A DNA stretch of 64,000 nucleotides from Bacteroidaceae bacterium (GTDB lineage Bacteria > Bacteroidota > Bacteroidia > Bacteroidales > Bacteroidaceae): contig JAFVTT010000001.1 in the NCBI GenBank assembly GCA_017503065.1, positions 86,954-150,953 of the forward strand. Direction: 5' to 3'. The notes beneath the pieces were generated by a model. It made no database searches and was not told the origin of the DNA. It was given only the letters and a program-made list of their open reading frames with translations. The translations under genes and the position numbers were made by a program. Within the stretch, counting starts at the first letter, position 1, and each line of letters begins with the position of its first letter. This document shows positions 37,607-45,055 of the stretch, piece after piece.

Positions 37607-38857
37607 ATGCAGGAACTACCCAAGGATTTCATAGCCCTGATGAGGGAACATTATGGCGATAGTGTTGCCGGAACTCTGTGCGATGCTTTGCTCGATACCG
37701 AGCCTGAAGTGTCTGTCCGCCTGAACAGACGGAAGATTGCTGCTATTTTGGGGACCCACCCCAACCCTCCCTGTGAGGGAGGGGGAGTGCAGGGGCAACC
37801 ATGCGGGGTGGGATGGGAACCTGTCCCCTGGTGTCCTGATGCCTACTATCTGGCAGAGCGCCCTCCCTTTACTTTCGACCCTCTTCTGCATGCCGGAGCC
37901 TATTATGTACAGGAGGCGTCGTCTATGTACGTTGCAAAGTTGCTGAAGGATTACGGTCCCTCCTATCCATGCACCGCCTTGGATCTCTGTGCCGCTCCCG
38001 GAGGCAAGAGTACTCTGTTGGCAGGACTTCTTCCCGAAGGTTCCCTTCTCCTCAGCAACGAACCCATGCCCAAGCGTGCCCATGTCCTTGCCGAGAACAT
38101 GCAGAAGTGGACACGCATGCCCGTGGGCGCATATCCCGTGGAAAGTATCGTTACCGACAACTACCCTGCCGACTTCGGTGCTTTCTCCGGTTGCTTCGAC
38201 CTGATAGTTACCGATGTTCCCTGCTCTGGCGAAGGCATGTTCCGCAAGGACGAACAGGCCGTGGCCGAATGGAGCATGGACAATGTGATGATGTGTGTGG
38301 AGCGCCAGCGTGGTATCCTTCGCGATATATGGCATGCCCTGAAACCCGGCGGACTGCTTGTCTACAGCACCTGTACCTTCAATCGCTTTGAGGACGAGGA
38401 CAATGCCCGTTGGATATGTGACGGCCTTGGTGCCGAACTCCTTGAAGAGCGCCATTTCCTGCCAGGGCGCGACCGCGGTGAAGGCTTCTATTGTGCCGCT
38501 ATCCGCAAGTCTGTCTTGCCAGATTCGGCCGATGCCGATGAGCGCACCGCCCAGGACGTGGCACGCCATCATGATGCCATCAGACGCAAGGCCAACAGCA
38601 CCCTCCGGGTCATGCCGCAGGCATTCCTCTGCGAGGGTCCCCAGATAGAACTCTCCTACGATGATGCCCTCCGCTATCTCCGTCGCGAGGCCATACGTGT
38701 GGAAGCCCCCAAGGGACCTGTCACATTGTCTTATATGGGTTTCCCCCTCGGTCCAGGCAAGGGCGTAGGCAACAGAATCAACAACCTCTATCCCGAAGCA
38801 TGGAGGATAAGGACCACCTACACCAAGCGTTGGAGCCTTTGGGAAACGGAAATGTGA
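37607..38857 (+). CDS. RsmF/NOL1/NOP2/Sun-family RNA cytosine methyltransferase with a palindromic insert
   Basis: A 416-residue SAM-dependent m5C RNA methyltransferase. The SAM-binding motif ALDLCAAPGGKST is near residue 123. The catalytic motif VTDVPCSGEGMFRKDE is near 203-218 and the second Cys is in VYSTCTFNRFEDEDN near 258. The C-terminal region (about 310-416) resembles the RsmF PUA-like end. Residues about 50-69 (HPNPPCEGGGVQGQPCGVGW) are encoded by a palindromic element and interrupt the link between the N-terminal domain and the PWCPDAYYLAERPPFTFDP segment. A -7-like TAACTTTG lies just upstream. Confidence 0.9.
   Translation: MQELPKDFIALMREHYGDSVAGTLCDALLDTEPEVSVRLNRRKIAAILGTHPNPPCEGGGVQGQPCGVGWEPVPWCPDAYYLAERPPFTFDPLLHAGAYYVQEASSMYVAKLLKDYGPSYPCTALDLCAAPGGKSTLLAGLLPEGSLLLSNEPMPKRAHVLAENMQKWTRMPVGAYPVESIVTDNYPADFGAFSGCFDLIVTDVPCSGEGMFRKDEQAVAEWSMDNVMMCVERQRGILRDIWHALKPGGLLVYSTCTFNRFEDEDNARWICDGLGAELLEERHFLPGRDRGEGFYCAAIRKSVLPDSADADERTAQDVARHHDAIRRKANSTLRVMPQAFLCEGPQIELSYDDALRYLRREAIRVEAPKGPVTLSYMGFPLGPGKGVGNRINNLYPEAWRIRTTYTKRWSLWETEM
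37755..37812. repeat. palindromic element inside the RsmF-like reading frame
   Basis: Outer arms CCCACCCC (37755-37762) and GGGGTGGG (37805-37812) and an inner hairpin CCCTCCC/GGGAGGG (37765-37771 and 37777-37783) form a nested palindrome of 58 bp. It does not break the reading frame. Confidence 0.75.
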
Positions 38858-38870
38858 AAACGGAACCGAC

Positions 38871-38992
38871 GCAGGAAGCGAGAGCAGAAGCAAAATTTAT
38901 TTTGATTATGCCGAGCAACAAGGAGGAAAAGACCGCGAAGCGGGATTAAAACGGAAAACTGCGTGTAAGCGAGCAGCATGCCGTGTCCCTAC
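38871..38992 (+). repeat. 85-bp dispersed element, diverged copy C, with half of the GCATGCCGTGTCCCTAC palindrome
   Basis: 38871-38958 aligns with the copies at 40189-40273 and 50816-50900: shared blocks are AAGCGAGAGC, GCCGAGC and GGATTAAAACGGAAAAC. A truncated palindrome (38976-38992) follows. It lies just after the RsmF-like stop codon, in sense orientation. Confidence 0.65.
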
Positions 38993-39017
38993 AAGAATTT
39001 ACACTTAGTACCCAAGG

Positions 39018-39072
39018 CTCTAACTTTAAACCTTAAACCTTAAACCTTAAAATTTACCCCCCCCTACCCCCC
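39018..39072 (+). repeat. CCTTAAA ladder and poly-C tract before the queH fusion gene
   Basis: Three to four copies of a 7-bp unit (AAACCTTAAACCTTAAACC) lead into TTTACCCCCCCCTACCCCCCC, ending at the ATG. This pattern matches the rsmD leader. Confidence 0.75.
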
Positions 39073-39073
39073 C

Positions 39074-40162
39074 ATGACCGAGGTTCTTCTGCACTGCTGT
39101 TGCGCCCCATGTTCCAGCGCTATCATAGAGTGGATGTTGCAAAACGGCATCCGTCCTGTGCTTTATTATTGCAATCCCAACATCTTTCCCGAGGAAGAAT
39201 ATCTCATCCGCAAGAACGAGTGCACACGCTATGCCGCGGAATTGGGACTGGAGATAGTGGACGACGACTATGACCATGCGGCATGGTCCTGTGCCATCCA
39301 CGGACACGAGACAGAACCTGAGCGCGGTAGCCGTTGCCTGGAATGTTTCCGCATGCGCCTGCTTTCTGCCGCCCGCCGTTGCAAGGATATAGGACTGGCA
39401 ACATTCACCACCACCTTGGCCAGCAGCCGATGGAAGCGTCTCGACCAGATTGCCGAGGCAGGCCATTGGGCAGCCTCGCAGGTAGGCGGAGTGCAGTTTG
39501 ACGACCGCAACTGGCGCAAGGGGGGGCTGCAACAACGCCGCAACGAACTCCTCCGCGAGCACGGTTTCTACAATCAGGTCTTTTGCGGATGCGAGTACAG
39601 TCTTGCCGCACGTCTGTTGCAGATGCAGAAGGCAGAACTGAGACAGTGGATCAAGGGCCTGAAGTCCGCCCGTTCTGCCCGGTGGATTAAGGAGAAGAGC
39701 AACGAGGCATGCTCCCGTCTCATGTCCGACGGCCTGTGGCGTGCTGCCGGCACGGTGCTGCTCTATCATCCCTTGCCCGACGAGGTGGACACATCCCTGC
39801 TTCTTGACAATGCCCTGCAGACGGGCAAGCGTGTACTTCTGCCCAAGGTGGTGGGCGACGACCTGGAACTACGCATATACACACCCGGTTCCCTGCAACC
39901 AGGTGCATACGGCATCATGGAACCTACGGGAGAAGTCTTCCTCCCCGAGTCCTATCCCTCCATAGACCTTGCCGTCATCCCCGGAGTGGCTTTTGACCGC
40001 CATGGCGTGCGCCTTGGCCGTGGCAAGGGCTATTACGACCGCTTGCTTCCCCTTCTGCCCAACGCCTACAAGATGGGCATCTGCTTCCCCTTCCAGTTGT
40101 TGGAACACCTCCCCTCTGAGCCCCACGATGTGCTGATGAACGAGGTGGTGTGTGAAAAGTGA
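39074..40162 (+). CDS. fusion of epoxyqueuosine reductase QueH and 5-formyltetrahydrofolate cyclo-ligase
   Basis: A 362-residue protein. Residues 1-180 match QueH (DUF208): HCCCAPC at 7-13, C-x2-C near 88-91 (CLECF) and CGCEYS at 171-176, the Cys set that binds the [4Fe-4S] cluster and mononuclear metal. Residues 185-362 match 5-formyl-THF cyclo-ligase: KAELRQWIKGLKSARS, KRVLLPKVVGDDLELR, PGAYGIMEP and PGVAFDRHGVRLGRGKGYYDRLL. The first half would finish queuosine synthesis in tRNA; the second converts 5-formyl-THF to methenyl-THF. There is no stop or start signal at the junction, so a single polypeptide is expected. Confidence 0.9.
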   Translation: MTEVLLHCCCAPCSSAIIEWMLQNGIRPVLYYCNPNIFPEEEYLIRKNECTRYAAELGLEIVDDDYDHAAWSCAIHGHETEPERGSRCLECFRMRLLSAARRCKDIGLATFTTTLASSRWKRLDQIAEAGHWAASQVGGVQFDDRNWRKGGLQQRRNELLREHGFYNQVFCGCEYSLAARLLQMQKAELRQWIKGLKSARSARWIKEKSNEACSRLMSDGLWRAAGTVLLYHPLPDEVDTSLLLDNALQTGKRVLLPKVVGDDLELRIYTPGSLQPGAYGIMEPTGEVFLPESYPSIDLAVIPGVAFDRHGVRLGRGKGYYDRLLPLLPNAYKMGICFPFQLLEHLPSEPHDVLMNEVVCEK

Positions 40163-40273
40163 AAAGTGAAAACGGAAAACGGAAAACTGCGAGTAAGCGA
40201 GAGCAATCGAACTTGTTTGAATTGCCGAGCGGGAGCAGATTCAAGACGACGGAGTCGGATTAAAACGGAAAAC
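40157..40273 (+). repeat. 85-bp dispersed element, copy A, preceded by GTGAAAA ladder
   Basis: GTGAAAA units (40157-40180) and GGAAAAC units lead into the element at 40189-40273, which differs by two bases out of 85 from the inverted copy at 50816-50900. It directly follows the stop codon of the queH fusion gene. One frame reads ELPSGSRFKTTESD and stop, with no start codon. Confidence 0.85.
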
Positions 40274-40275
40274 AT

Positions 40276-40389
40276 GTAGGGACACGGCATGCCGTGTCCG
40301 AAATCAGAGGCACTAATAACTGTCATGCGGACTCGGAGTTCCGAGTCCTTACTTGCAAAACCAACGGACACGGCATGCCGTGTCCCTAC
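40276..40389. repeat. REPIN-like inverted pair of GGACACGGCATGCCGTGTCC palindromes
   Basis: Copies at 40276-40300 and 40365-40389 are in opposite orientation with GTAGGG ends outward. Between them lies another perfect palindrome, GGACTCGGAGTTCCGAGTCC (40329-40348). The pair ends 17 bp before the start codon of the lipoprotein gene. Confidence 0.85.
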
Positions 40390-40406
40390 AATCTAAACAA
40401 CATAAA

Positions 40407-41552
40407 ATGAAACGTACACTTTTCCTTGCAGTACTTCCTGCACTTCTTGTCGGATGCTCTGAGCAGCAGTCCAGCCTGACACTTGCGCTCACCGGTATGG
40501 AACCGGGAGATTCCGTTGCGGTCTTCAAGTCCAAGATTACCGCCGGTTTGCGCGAATCTGAGATCGACACCTTTGCCATTCCCGACGGGAACCTGTTTAT
40601 CCCCATCACGGCCGTGGAACCTCAGTCCTATTATATACATAAGGTGCCCCGTCGCTATCCCGACGGCAGCATAGAGGCCATGAACATGATGGGCATCAAT
40701 GTGCCGGTGATGCCAGGTGCAGAAATCAGGGTGGAGGGAGATTTCTACGACCATGTCATTACGGGCAATGCTCCGTTCTACGATGAACTTGCCATTCTCT
40801 CCTCGTATGTCAAGCCCATGATAGAAAAGGCAGGTCTGGCGGCCCTCGCATCCTACAAAACGAGCAAGCCACAGGCCGAGCGCGATTCCCTCAAGGCTGT
40901 CTCCGAGGCTTGCAGGGACAGCATCCAGAATTTCGTTGCGGGCTATGTGGCAGATCATCCGGATTCTGATGCCGGTCTCTATGCCTTTTATATGTATGCC
41001 GACCTGGAGGAGCATCATGATTGTCTCGAGAAGTTCAGCAAGGGTGTCCGCACCGGAGTCCTGAGCGATGTATATGACGAACTCGTGGCCGACTATGAGG
41101 CACTGCTGAAGCAGAAGGAAGCCGAGAAGGCGGTTGCCGACGCTATGCTTGCCCCCGACTTCACTTTGAACAATGTGGAAGGCAAGCCCGTCAGTCTCTC
41201 GTCATTTCGTGGCAAGTATGTGGTTCTTGACTTCTGGGGCACATGGTGCGGCTGGTGCATCAAGGGCATACCCGAAATGAAGGATATGTATGCCAAGTAC
41301 AACAACCGTCTGGAGGTCGTAGGCATTTCCTGCCGCGACACCGAAGAGGTGTGGAAGAAAGGCGTTGCCGACCATGCCCTGCCCTGGACCAACCTTCTTA
41401 ATGGCTCCGGCGATGCTGACATGTCAGCCCGCTATGCCGTCAAGGGTTATCCCACGAAGATTGTCCTCGATCCCGAAGGCCGTATCCTCAAAACCATCAT
41501 CGGCGAGTCCCCCGAGTTCTATACCTACATAGATTCGCTGATGATGAAGTAG
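40407..41552 (+). CDS. TlpA-like thioredoxin-fold lipoprotein with DUF4369-like N-terminal domain
   Basis: A 381-residue protein. The ATG at 40407 gives MKRTLFLAVLPALLVGCSEQQ, a lipoprotein signal (Cys17). Residues 20-120 resemble DUF4369 (LTLALTGMEPGDSVAVFKSK), 120-240 are helical, and 245-381 form a thioredoxin fold with VVLDFWGTWCGWCIKGIPEM, active-site CGWC at 281-284 and cis-Pro in KGYPTKIVLDPEG. It is likely a periplasmic thiol reductase. The CGWC sequence differs from the common CPPC/CGPC types. Confidence 0.88.
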   Translation: MKRTLFLAVLPALLVGCSEQQSSLTLALTGMEPGDSVAVFKSKITAGLRESEIDTFAIPDGNLFIPITAVEPQSYYIHKVPRRYPDGSIEAMNMMGINVPVMPGAEIRVEGDFYDHVITGNAPFYDELAILSSYVKPMIEKAGLAALASYKTSKPQAERDSLKAVSEACRDSIQNFVAGYVADHPDSDAGLYAFYMYADLEEHHDCLEKFSKGVRTGVLSDVYDELVADYEALLKQKEAEKAVADAMLAPDFTLNNVEGKPVSLSSFRGKYVVLDFWGTWCGWCIKGIPEMKDMYAKYNNRLEVVGISCRDTEEVWKKGVADHALPWTNLLNGSGDADMSARYAVKGYPTKIVLDPEGRILKTIIGESPEFYTYIDSLMMK

Positions 41553-41572
41553 CCGCCATATCCCCCTTGCAC

Positions 41573-41597
41573 GTAGGGACACGGCATGCCGTGTCCG
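41573..41597. repeat. GGACACGGCATGCCGTGTCC palindrome, single copy
   Basis: A full copy with the GTAGGG end at the left, 21 bp after the lipoprotein stop codon. Confidence 0.8.
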
Positions 41598-41649
41598 CAA
41601 TCCATTAGTCCATTGCGCTTCCTTGAAAACATACTATGTGTAAACTTTT

Positions 41650-41685
41650 GTTGCCGTATCAACAGCGTTCTGTTGATACGGCAAC
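41650..41685. repeat. perfect 16-bp stem with CGTT loop
   Basis: GTTGCCGTATCAACAG (41650-41665) and its complement (41670-41685), followed by a third CTGTTGATA unit. It may end transcription of the lipoprotein gene, though the T run comes before the stem on the plus strand. Confidence 0.6.
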
Positions 41686-41703
41686 ACTGTCCTGTTGATA
41701 GTA

Positions 41704-41753
41704 CAACAAAAACTTACCGCTACCGAGGACCTTCTGGTGCTCTCGGTAGCGGT
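41704..41753 (-). terminator. intrinsic terminator of the DUF6078 gene
   Basis: ACCGCTACCGAG (41716-41727) pairs with CTCGGTAGCGGT (41742-41753). On the minus strand the stem is followed by AAGTTTTTGTTG. Confidence 0.75.
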
Positions 41754-41757
41754 GGTT

Positions 41758-42219
41758 CTATTCTTTCCTTTTTATCTTGACATTTCCCCAGTTGGGCATT
41801 GCCACTTTCATGTTGAACTGGATAGGTTCTGGTATGCCCAGTTCCTTCGCTATCCGCAGGATGGTTTCCTGCACGGCAGGAGGGGTGAGGAACTCTCCAC
41901 GACAGTAGCGGTAATAGTTGTACTCGCCATATTCCGCAATCAGTCTGGCCCTCAGTTCCGTCGCCAGGGTCTTGGGCATATTGTCGAAGATATTCTTGAA
42001 GCCGCACACGAATGTCACCGGAGTACTATCCAGGTAGCAAGGACACTGCTCCGTGCCACCCTGTCCCTCTATCCACCTGTGGTCATAGAAATATGCCCGT
42101 TCCACAACGGGTCGCTCCACGTATGCCCTCCAATGCAGGCACGTCTCATGCCTCTTGCAGTCCTCACGTGTGCAGAACGTGAAGTCCTTAGGCATGTATT
42201 TCAGGTCAAGTTCTGTCAT
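41758..42219 (-). CDS. DUF6078 family protein
   Basis: A 153-residue soluble protein with six or more conserved-looking Cys residues in the first half (FCTREDCKRHETCLHW, QCPCYLD, FVCGF), which may bind a metal. It fits my recollection of the DUF6078 family of Bacteroidales; the function is unknown. It has a good terminator and is separated by 45 bp from the nucleotidyltransferase upstream. Confidence 0.65.
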   Translation of the reverse strand: MTELDLKYMPKDFTFCTREDCKRHETCLHWRAYVERPVVERAYFYDHRWIEGQGGTEQCPCYLDSTPVTFVCGFKNIFDNMPKTLATELRARLIAEYGEYNYYRYCRGEFLTPPAVQETILRIAKELGIPEPIQFNMKVAMPNWGNVKIKRKE

Positions 42220-42264
42220 AGTGTAAAGTCATGTAATATCTCCTTGATAGTATAGTGTGAACCT

Positions 42265-42558
42265 TTAGACATAAATTGTTTCGTTTAATATGTGATTCCT
42301 AAGCATTGGACGCAAAGAGTCTCTGAATCTCACTAAATCTACATCACAACCAAATAATTGCTTCAGACTTTCCCTCAAATCATACATTAGCGTTAGGGAT
42401 GGTTTCTCCAATTCCACAACAATGTCAATATCACTGTTTTCTGTATTCTCTTTTCGGGCAACGGAACCAAAAATACCAATACGCACAAGTCCGAACTTCA
42501 AACCAAAGTCACGTTTGAAATCAGCTAATTTCTTTTTGCAGTCGTCCAACTGAAGCAT
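42265..42558 (-). CDS. MNT-type nucleotidyltransferase domain protein
   Basis: About 97 residues from the ATG at 42558 (MLQLDDCKKKLADFKRDFGLKFG); an ATG at 42621 would add a hydrophobic stretch not seen in the family. GIFGSVARKENTENSDIDIVVE is the nucleotidyltransferase motif with both metal-binding Asp residues. Such small proteins are usually the antidote of a HEPN toxin (MntA/HepT). No HEPN gene is adjacent, so this copy is an orphan or works in trans. Base composition is AT-rich. Confidence 0.8.
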   Translation of the reverse strand: MLQLDDCKKKLADFKRDFGLKFGLVRIGIFGSVARKENTENSDIDIVVELEKPSLTLMYDLRESLKQLFGCDVDLVRFRDSLRPMLRNHILNETIYV

Positions 42559-42668
42559 AATCCACTCTTTTAATTCATAGCAAAGGTAGTAAAAATATGT
42601 AAGAAACAAATTGTTCACCATAAATTAACGTGACGAAGTTGCATGAAGTCTTCCATATTTCCCCATTT

Positions 42669-42718
42669 TAACCCAAATCGGTCGTTAGCGCGTAACAGCC
42701 TAATGACCGATTTGGGAT
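42669..42718. repeat. dispersed hairpin element, copy 2
   Basis: Arms AACCCAAATCGGTCGTTAG and CTAATGACCGATTTGGGATT surround GCGTAACAGC-like loop sequence. Compared with copy 1 at 11955-12003, the pair C-G has become T-A in both arms, which keeps the stem. Confidence 0.75.
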
Positions 42719-42763
42719 TATATGTGCCGTGTCATTCTTTTTTTAATTTTTGTTCCATTTTGT

Positions 42764-42794
42764 TTTGTGGTGTTAAATATATTCCTTACTTTTG
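42764..42794 (+). promoter_or_regulatory. consensus Bacteroidota promoter of the structured RNA / peptidase cluster
   Basis: TTTG (42764-42767), a 19-bp spacer and TACTTTTG (42787-42794). Transcription should start near 42801, about 305 nt before the first start codon. Confidence 0.75.
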
Positions 42795-42799
42795 CGGTG

Positions 42800-43062
42800 G
42801 TTGTATGCCCGAAGCGTCGGGCAATGGCCTCTTATCGGAGATATATTAGCGTTTGCTATTATTCTATATCGTCTGTTGAAACTTAGGAACTTTCAAGATA
42901 ATACGGTTGGAATAAGATTGCAGATGCCTACGCATAGCGTAGGTGCATCTTATCCTTTGTATTATCGGGTATCCTAAGACCTCAACAGACAAGGGCATTC
43001 AAAAGATGACATCTACGCTCTTTTTGTGCCCGAGGGACTTAGGATACCGCTTCGCTTTTAGT
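42800..43062 (+). ncRNA. candidate structured RNA (long leader or independent small RNA)
   Basis: The segment from the promoter to about 43062 has many perfect helices. GCCCGA/TCGGGC with loop AGCG lies at 42807-42822. A rod-like stem at 42871-42990 is built from GTCTGTTGA/TCAACAGAC, CTTAGGA/TCCTAAG, GATAATAC/GTATTATC, ATAAGAT/ATCTTAT and CCTACGC/GCGTAGG. GGGCA/TGCCC lies at 42993-43031. An 11-bp helix GGTATCCTAAG (42968-42978) / CTTAGGATACC (43038-43048) is perfect but excludes the CTTAGGA helix of the rod, so two alternative folds exist. A U-rich tail (TTTTAGTTTCC) follows at 43056. No reading frame of note is present. It may be a regulatory leader, a Bacteroidales-1/6S-like RNA or a new class. 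Confidence 0.65.
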
Positions 43063-43105
43063 TTCCTTGATGTGTGTATTATTATTAACTTGAAATATTA
43101 AGGAT

Positions 43106-43777
43106 ATGAAAAAGTTGTTATTCTGCATCGCAATGTCAGTAATGGCAAGTGGCATTGGTTTTGCGCAGTCTGCAAAGGAATTGGCAAAGGAACGTAAGGA
43201 GTTGGTCAAGGCCTCAAAGGCTGAGTTGAATGATAAGGCAACAAAGGCTGCCCGTAAGGAAGCAAAGAAGCTTAAAAAAGATGGATGGACAGCGGCACCT
43301 GGTGCATTGCCTTTGGAAAAGCAATTGGATAAGTCGTATCTGATGCAATACGAATACGATGAAGACATGTTTCCTAAATACATTATGGGAGAGGCAATGA
43401 GCATTGGTGGTAATTATGATGCCGCAAAAATGCAAGCATTGGAATTGGCAAAGCAAAATCTGGCAGGACAGATACAGACAGAGGTGACGGCATTGGTTGA
43501 AAATACTGTTGCTAACGAGCAGTTGGAGGCAGAACAGGCAGCTAGTATCACTCGTAGCGTAATGTCAAGCAAGAACTTGATTTCTCAAAGTATCGGACGC
43601 ACTATTCCGGTTATGGAGGTTTATCGTACATTGTCCAATAAGAATAAGGAGGTTCTGGTACGTATTGCTTATAATAGTAACATGGCTAAAAAGGCAGCCA
43701 TAAAGGCTATCAAGGAGGATTTGGAGAAGAGAGGAGACGAGCTCCATAATAAGTTAGACGAACTATTAGGTTGGTAA
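43106..43777 (+). CDS. exported LPP20-like protein
   Basis: A 223-residue protein with a signal peptide (MKKLLFCIAMSVMASGIGFAQ). A Lys/Ala/Glu-rich helical stretch (25-60) is followed by a domain with GGNYDAAKMQALELAKQNLAGQIQTEVTALVENTVANEQ and VMEVYRTLSNKNKEVLVRIAYNS, which resembles LPP20/FlgT-N-type domains of envelope proteins. There is no lipobox, so it is probably periplasmic. It is the first gene after the structured leader and is followed by the DUF4384 gene after only 4 bp. The function is unknown. Confidence 0.7.
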   Translation: MKKLLFCIAMSVMASGIGFAQSAKELAKERKELVKASKAELNDKATKAARKEAKKLKKDGWTAAPGALPLEKQLDKSYLMQYEYDEDMFPKYIMGEAMSIGGNYDAAKMQALELAKQNLAGQIQTEVTALVENTVANEQLEAEQAASITRSVMSSKNLISQSIGRTIPVMEVYRTLSNKNKEVLVRIAYNSNMAKKAAIKAIKEDLEKRGDELHNKLDELLGW

Positions 43778-43781
43778 GAGC

Positions 43782-44657
43782 GTGTTGTTTTCCCGTATAG
43801 TTATATCCGTTTTTTTGTTGCTTTTTTCTGTCGTTGCCTTTGCACAGCGCGAGAAGAAAGTCAGAGCAGAATACACTTATCATGCTCCAGAGAACGTTTC
43901 TTTGGAGGAAGCAAAGCGCATTGCCTTGGAAAGGGCAAAGATGCAATCCATTGCAGATGAGTATGGTACGGTGGTATCCCAGAATAATACCACATTGGTC
44001 TGCAATCGCGATGGGGAATCATCTGCTGATTTTTTCTCTTTGGCAGAAAGTGAAGTGAAGGGAGAATGGATAGAAACAATAGGGCAGCCAGAATTCATCA
44101 TATCTTACGAACAAGGTATGCTTGTAGTGAGGGCTATTGTTACTGGTCGTATTCGAGAAATCAAGTCTGCACAAATAGACTTGAAGGCTGAATTGTTGTG
44201 CAATGGAACAGATTTGAAGTTTGCCCGAACGGATTTCAATAATGGTGATGACCTTTTTTTGTATTTCCAATCGCCAGTGAATGGTTATCTGACAGTATAC
44301 TTGTTGGACGAGGTAACTCAGATGGTGTATTGTTTACTTCCTTATAAAAGTTCATCGGAGTCAATAGTTCTCGTTAAGAAAGACACTCCATATGTCTTCT
44401 TCTCTGCCAAGCATGCAGGTGGTAATGCTCAATTGGTAGACGAATATACGATGACATGCACTAACTCTGTGGAACGTAATACCTTATATATAATATTCTC
44501 TCCCAATGAATTTACAAAGGCCAATTCTAATGATGTGAATGAACGTCTTCCGCAAGAACTACCATTTGGCGATTTCCAGAAATGGTTGTCTAAAGGTAGG
44601 CAAAGAGACAAAGGGATGGTATATTTAACACGAGTGTTGACAATAACTAAAACATAA
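43782..44657 (+). CDS. exported DUF4384 domain protein
   Basis: About 291 residues from a GTG at 43782 (TTG at 43785 is an alternative). Signal peptide: LFSRIVISVFLLLFSVVAFAQ. Residues 25-130 carry an LPP20/FlgT-like segment (SLEEAKRIALERAKMQSIADEYGT), and residues 150-260 match DUF4384 (DLFLYFQSPVNGYLTVYLLDEVTQMVYCLLPY). DUF4384 often accompanies caspase-like peptidases or kinases in bacterial envelope clusters; its binding partner is unknown. It is probably coupled to the gene 4 bp upstream. Confidence 0.75.
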   Translation: MLFSRIVISVFLLLFSVVAFAQREKKVRAEYTYHAPENVSLEEAKRIALERAKMQSIADEYGTVVSQNNTTLVCNRDGESSADFFSLAESEVKGEWIETIGQPEFIISYEQGMLVVRAIVTGRIREIKSAQIDLKAELLCNGTDLKFARTDFNNGDDLFLYFQSPVNGYLTVYLLDEVTQMVYCLLPYKSSSESIVLVKKDTPYVFFSAKHAGGNAQLVDEYTMTCTNSVERNTLYIIFSPNEFTKANSNDVNERLPQELPFGDFQKWLSKGRQRDKGMVYLTRVLTITKT

Positions 44658-44716
44658 GATTCTAAAAGCTAATGGGGCGGCTTTTAGTTGGATAAATGTC
44701 CCCGTATTAAAAACGT

Positions 44717-44992
44717 ATGAAAAAGATTTATGTGGCTCTATTTGCTGCTTGCGCTATGATGCTTGCAAGCTGCCAAACTACCTCTCCAGTTGCTGTTACA
44801 GCCAATCCTGTGGGCAACAAGTGTGGTGAAGCAAAGACAGTGTTGTTTCTCGGATTATTTGGCGGTTCAAGCGATGTAGGTATCAATACTGCAGCTAAGA
44901 GAGGTGGTATCACACGTATCTCTCATGTAGATTCGTATCAGAAGAACTATCTTCTCGTGAAAACCATTGGTGTTCGCGTTTACGGAGAATAA
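44717..44992 (+). CDS. TRL-like family lipoprotein
   Basis: A 91-residue protein with a lipobox (AACAMMLASC, Cys19) and the compact TRL-like pattern: KTVLFLGLFGGSSDVGINTAAKRGGITRISHVDSYQKNYLLVKTIGVRVYG. TRL-like proteins are small membrane-anchored proteins of unknown role. It is 59 bp after the DUF4384 gene and has its own intrinsic terminator. Confidence 0.8.
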   Translation: MKKIYVALFAACAMMLASCQTTSPVAVTANPVGNKCGEAKTVLFLGLFGGSSDVGINTAAKRGGITRISHVDSYQKNYLLVKTIGVRVYGE

Positions 44993-45010
44993 AGGAGTTA
45001 TACATGTTTG

Positions 45011-45045
45011 GTCATTCCTTGCCAGCAAGGAATGACTCTTTCTAT
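45011..45045 (+). terminator. intrinsic terminator after the TRL-like gene
   Basis: Perfect 11-bp arms GTCATTCCTTG/CAAGGAATGAC (45011-45021 and 45026-45036) with loop CCAG, followed by TCTTTCTAT. It splits the cluster into two transcriptional parts unless readthrough occurs. Confidence 0.75.
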
Positions 45046-45055
45046 TATGTAAGAA

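Noticed and set aside
37426..42720. insertion sequence or integron remnants
   Set aside because: There is repeat and palindrome content but no transposase, integrase or target-site duplication that I can identify.
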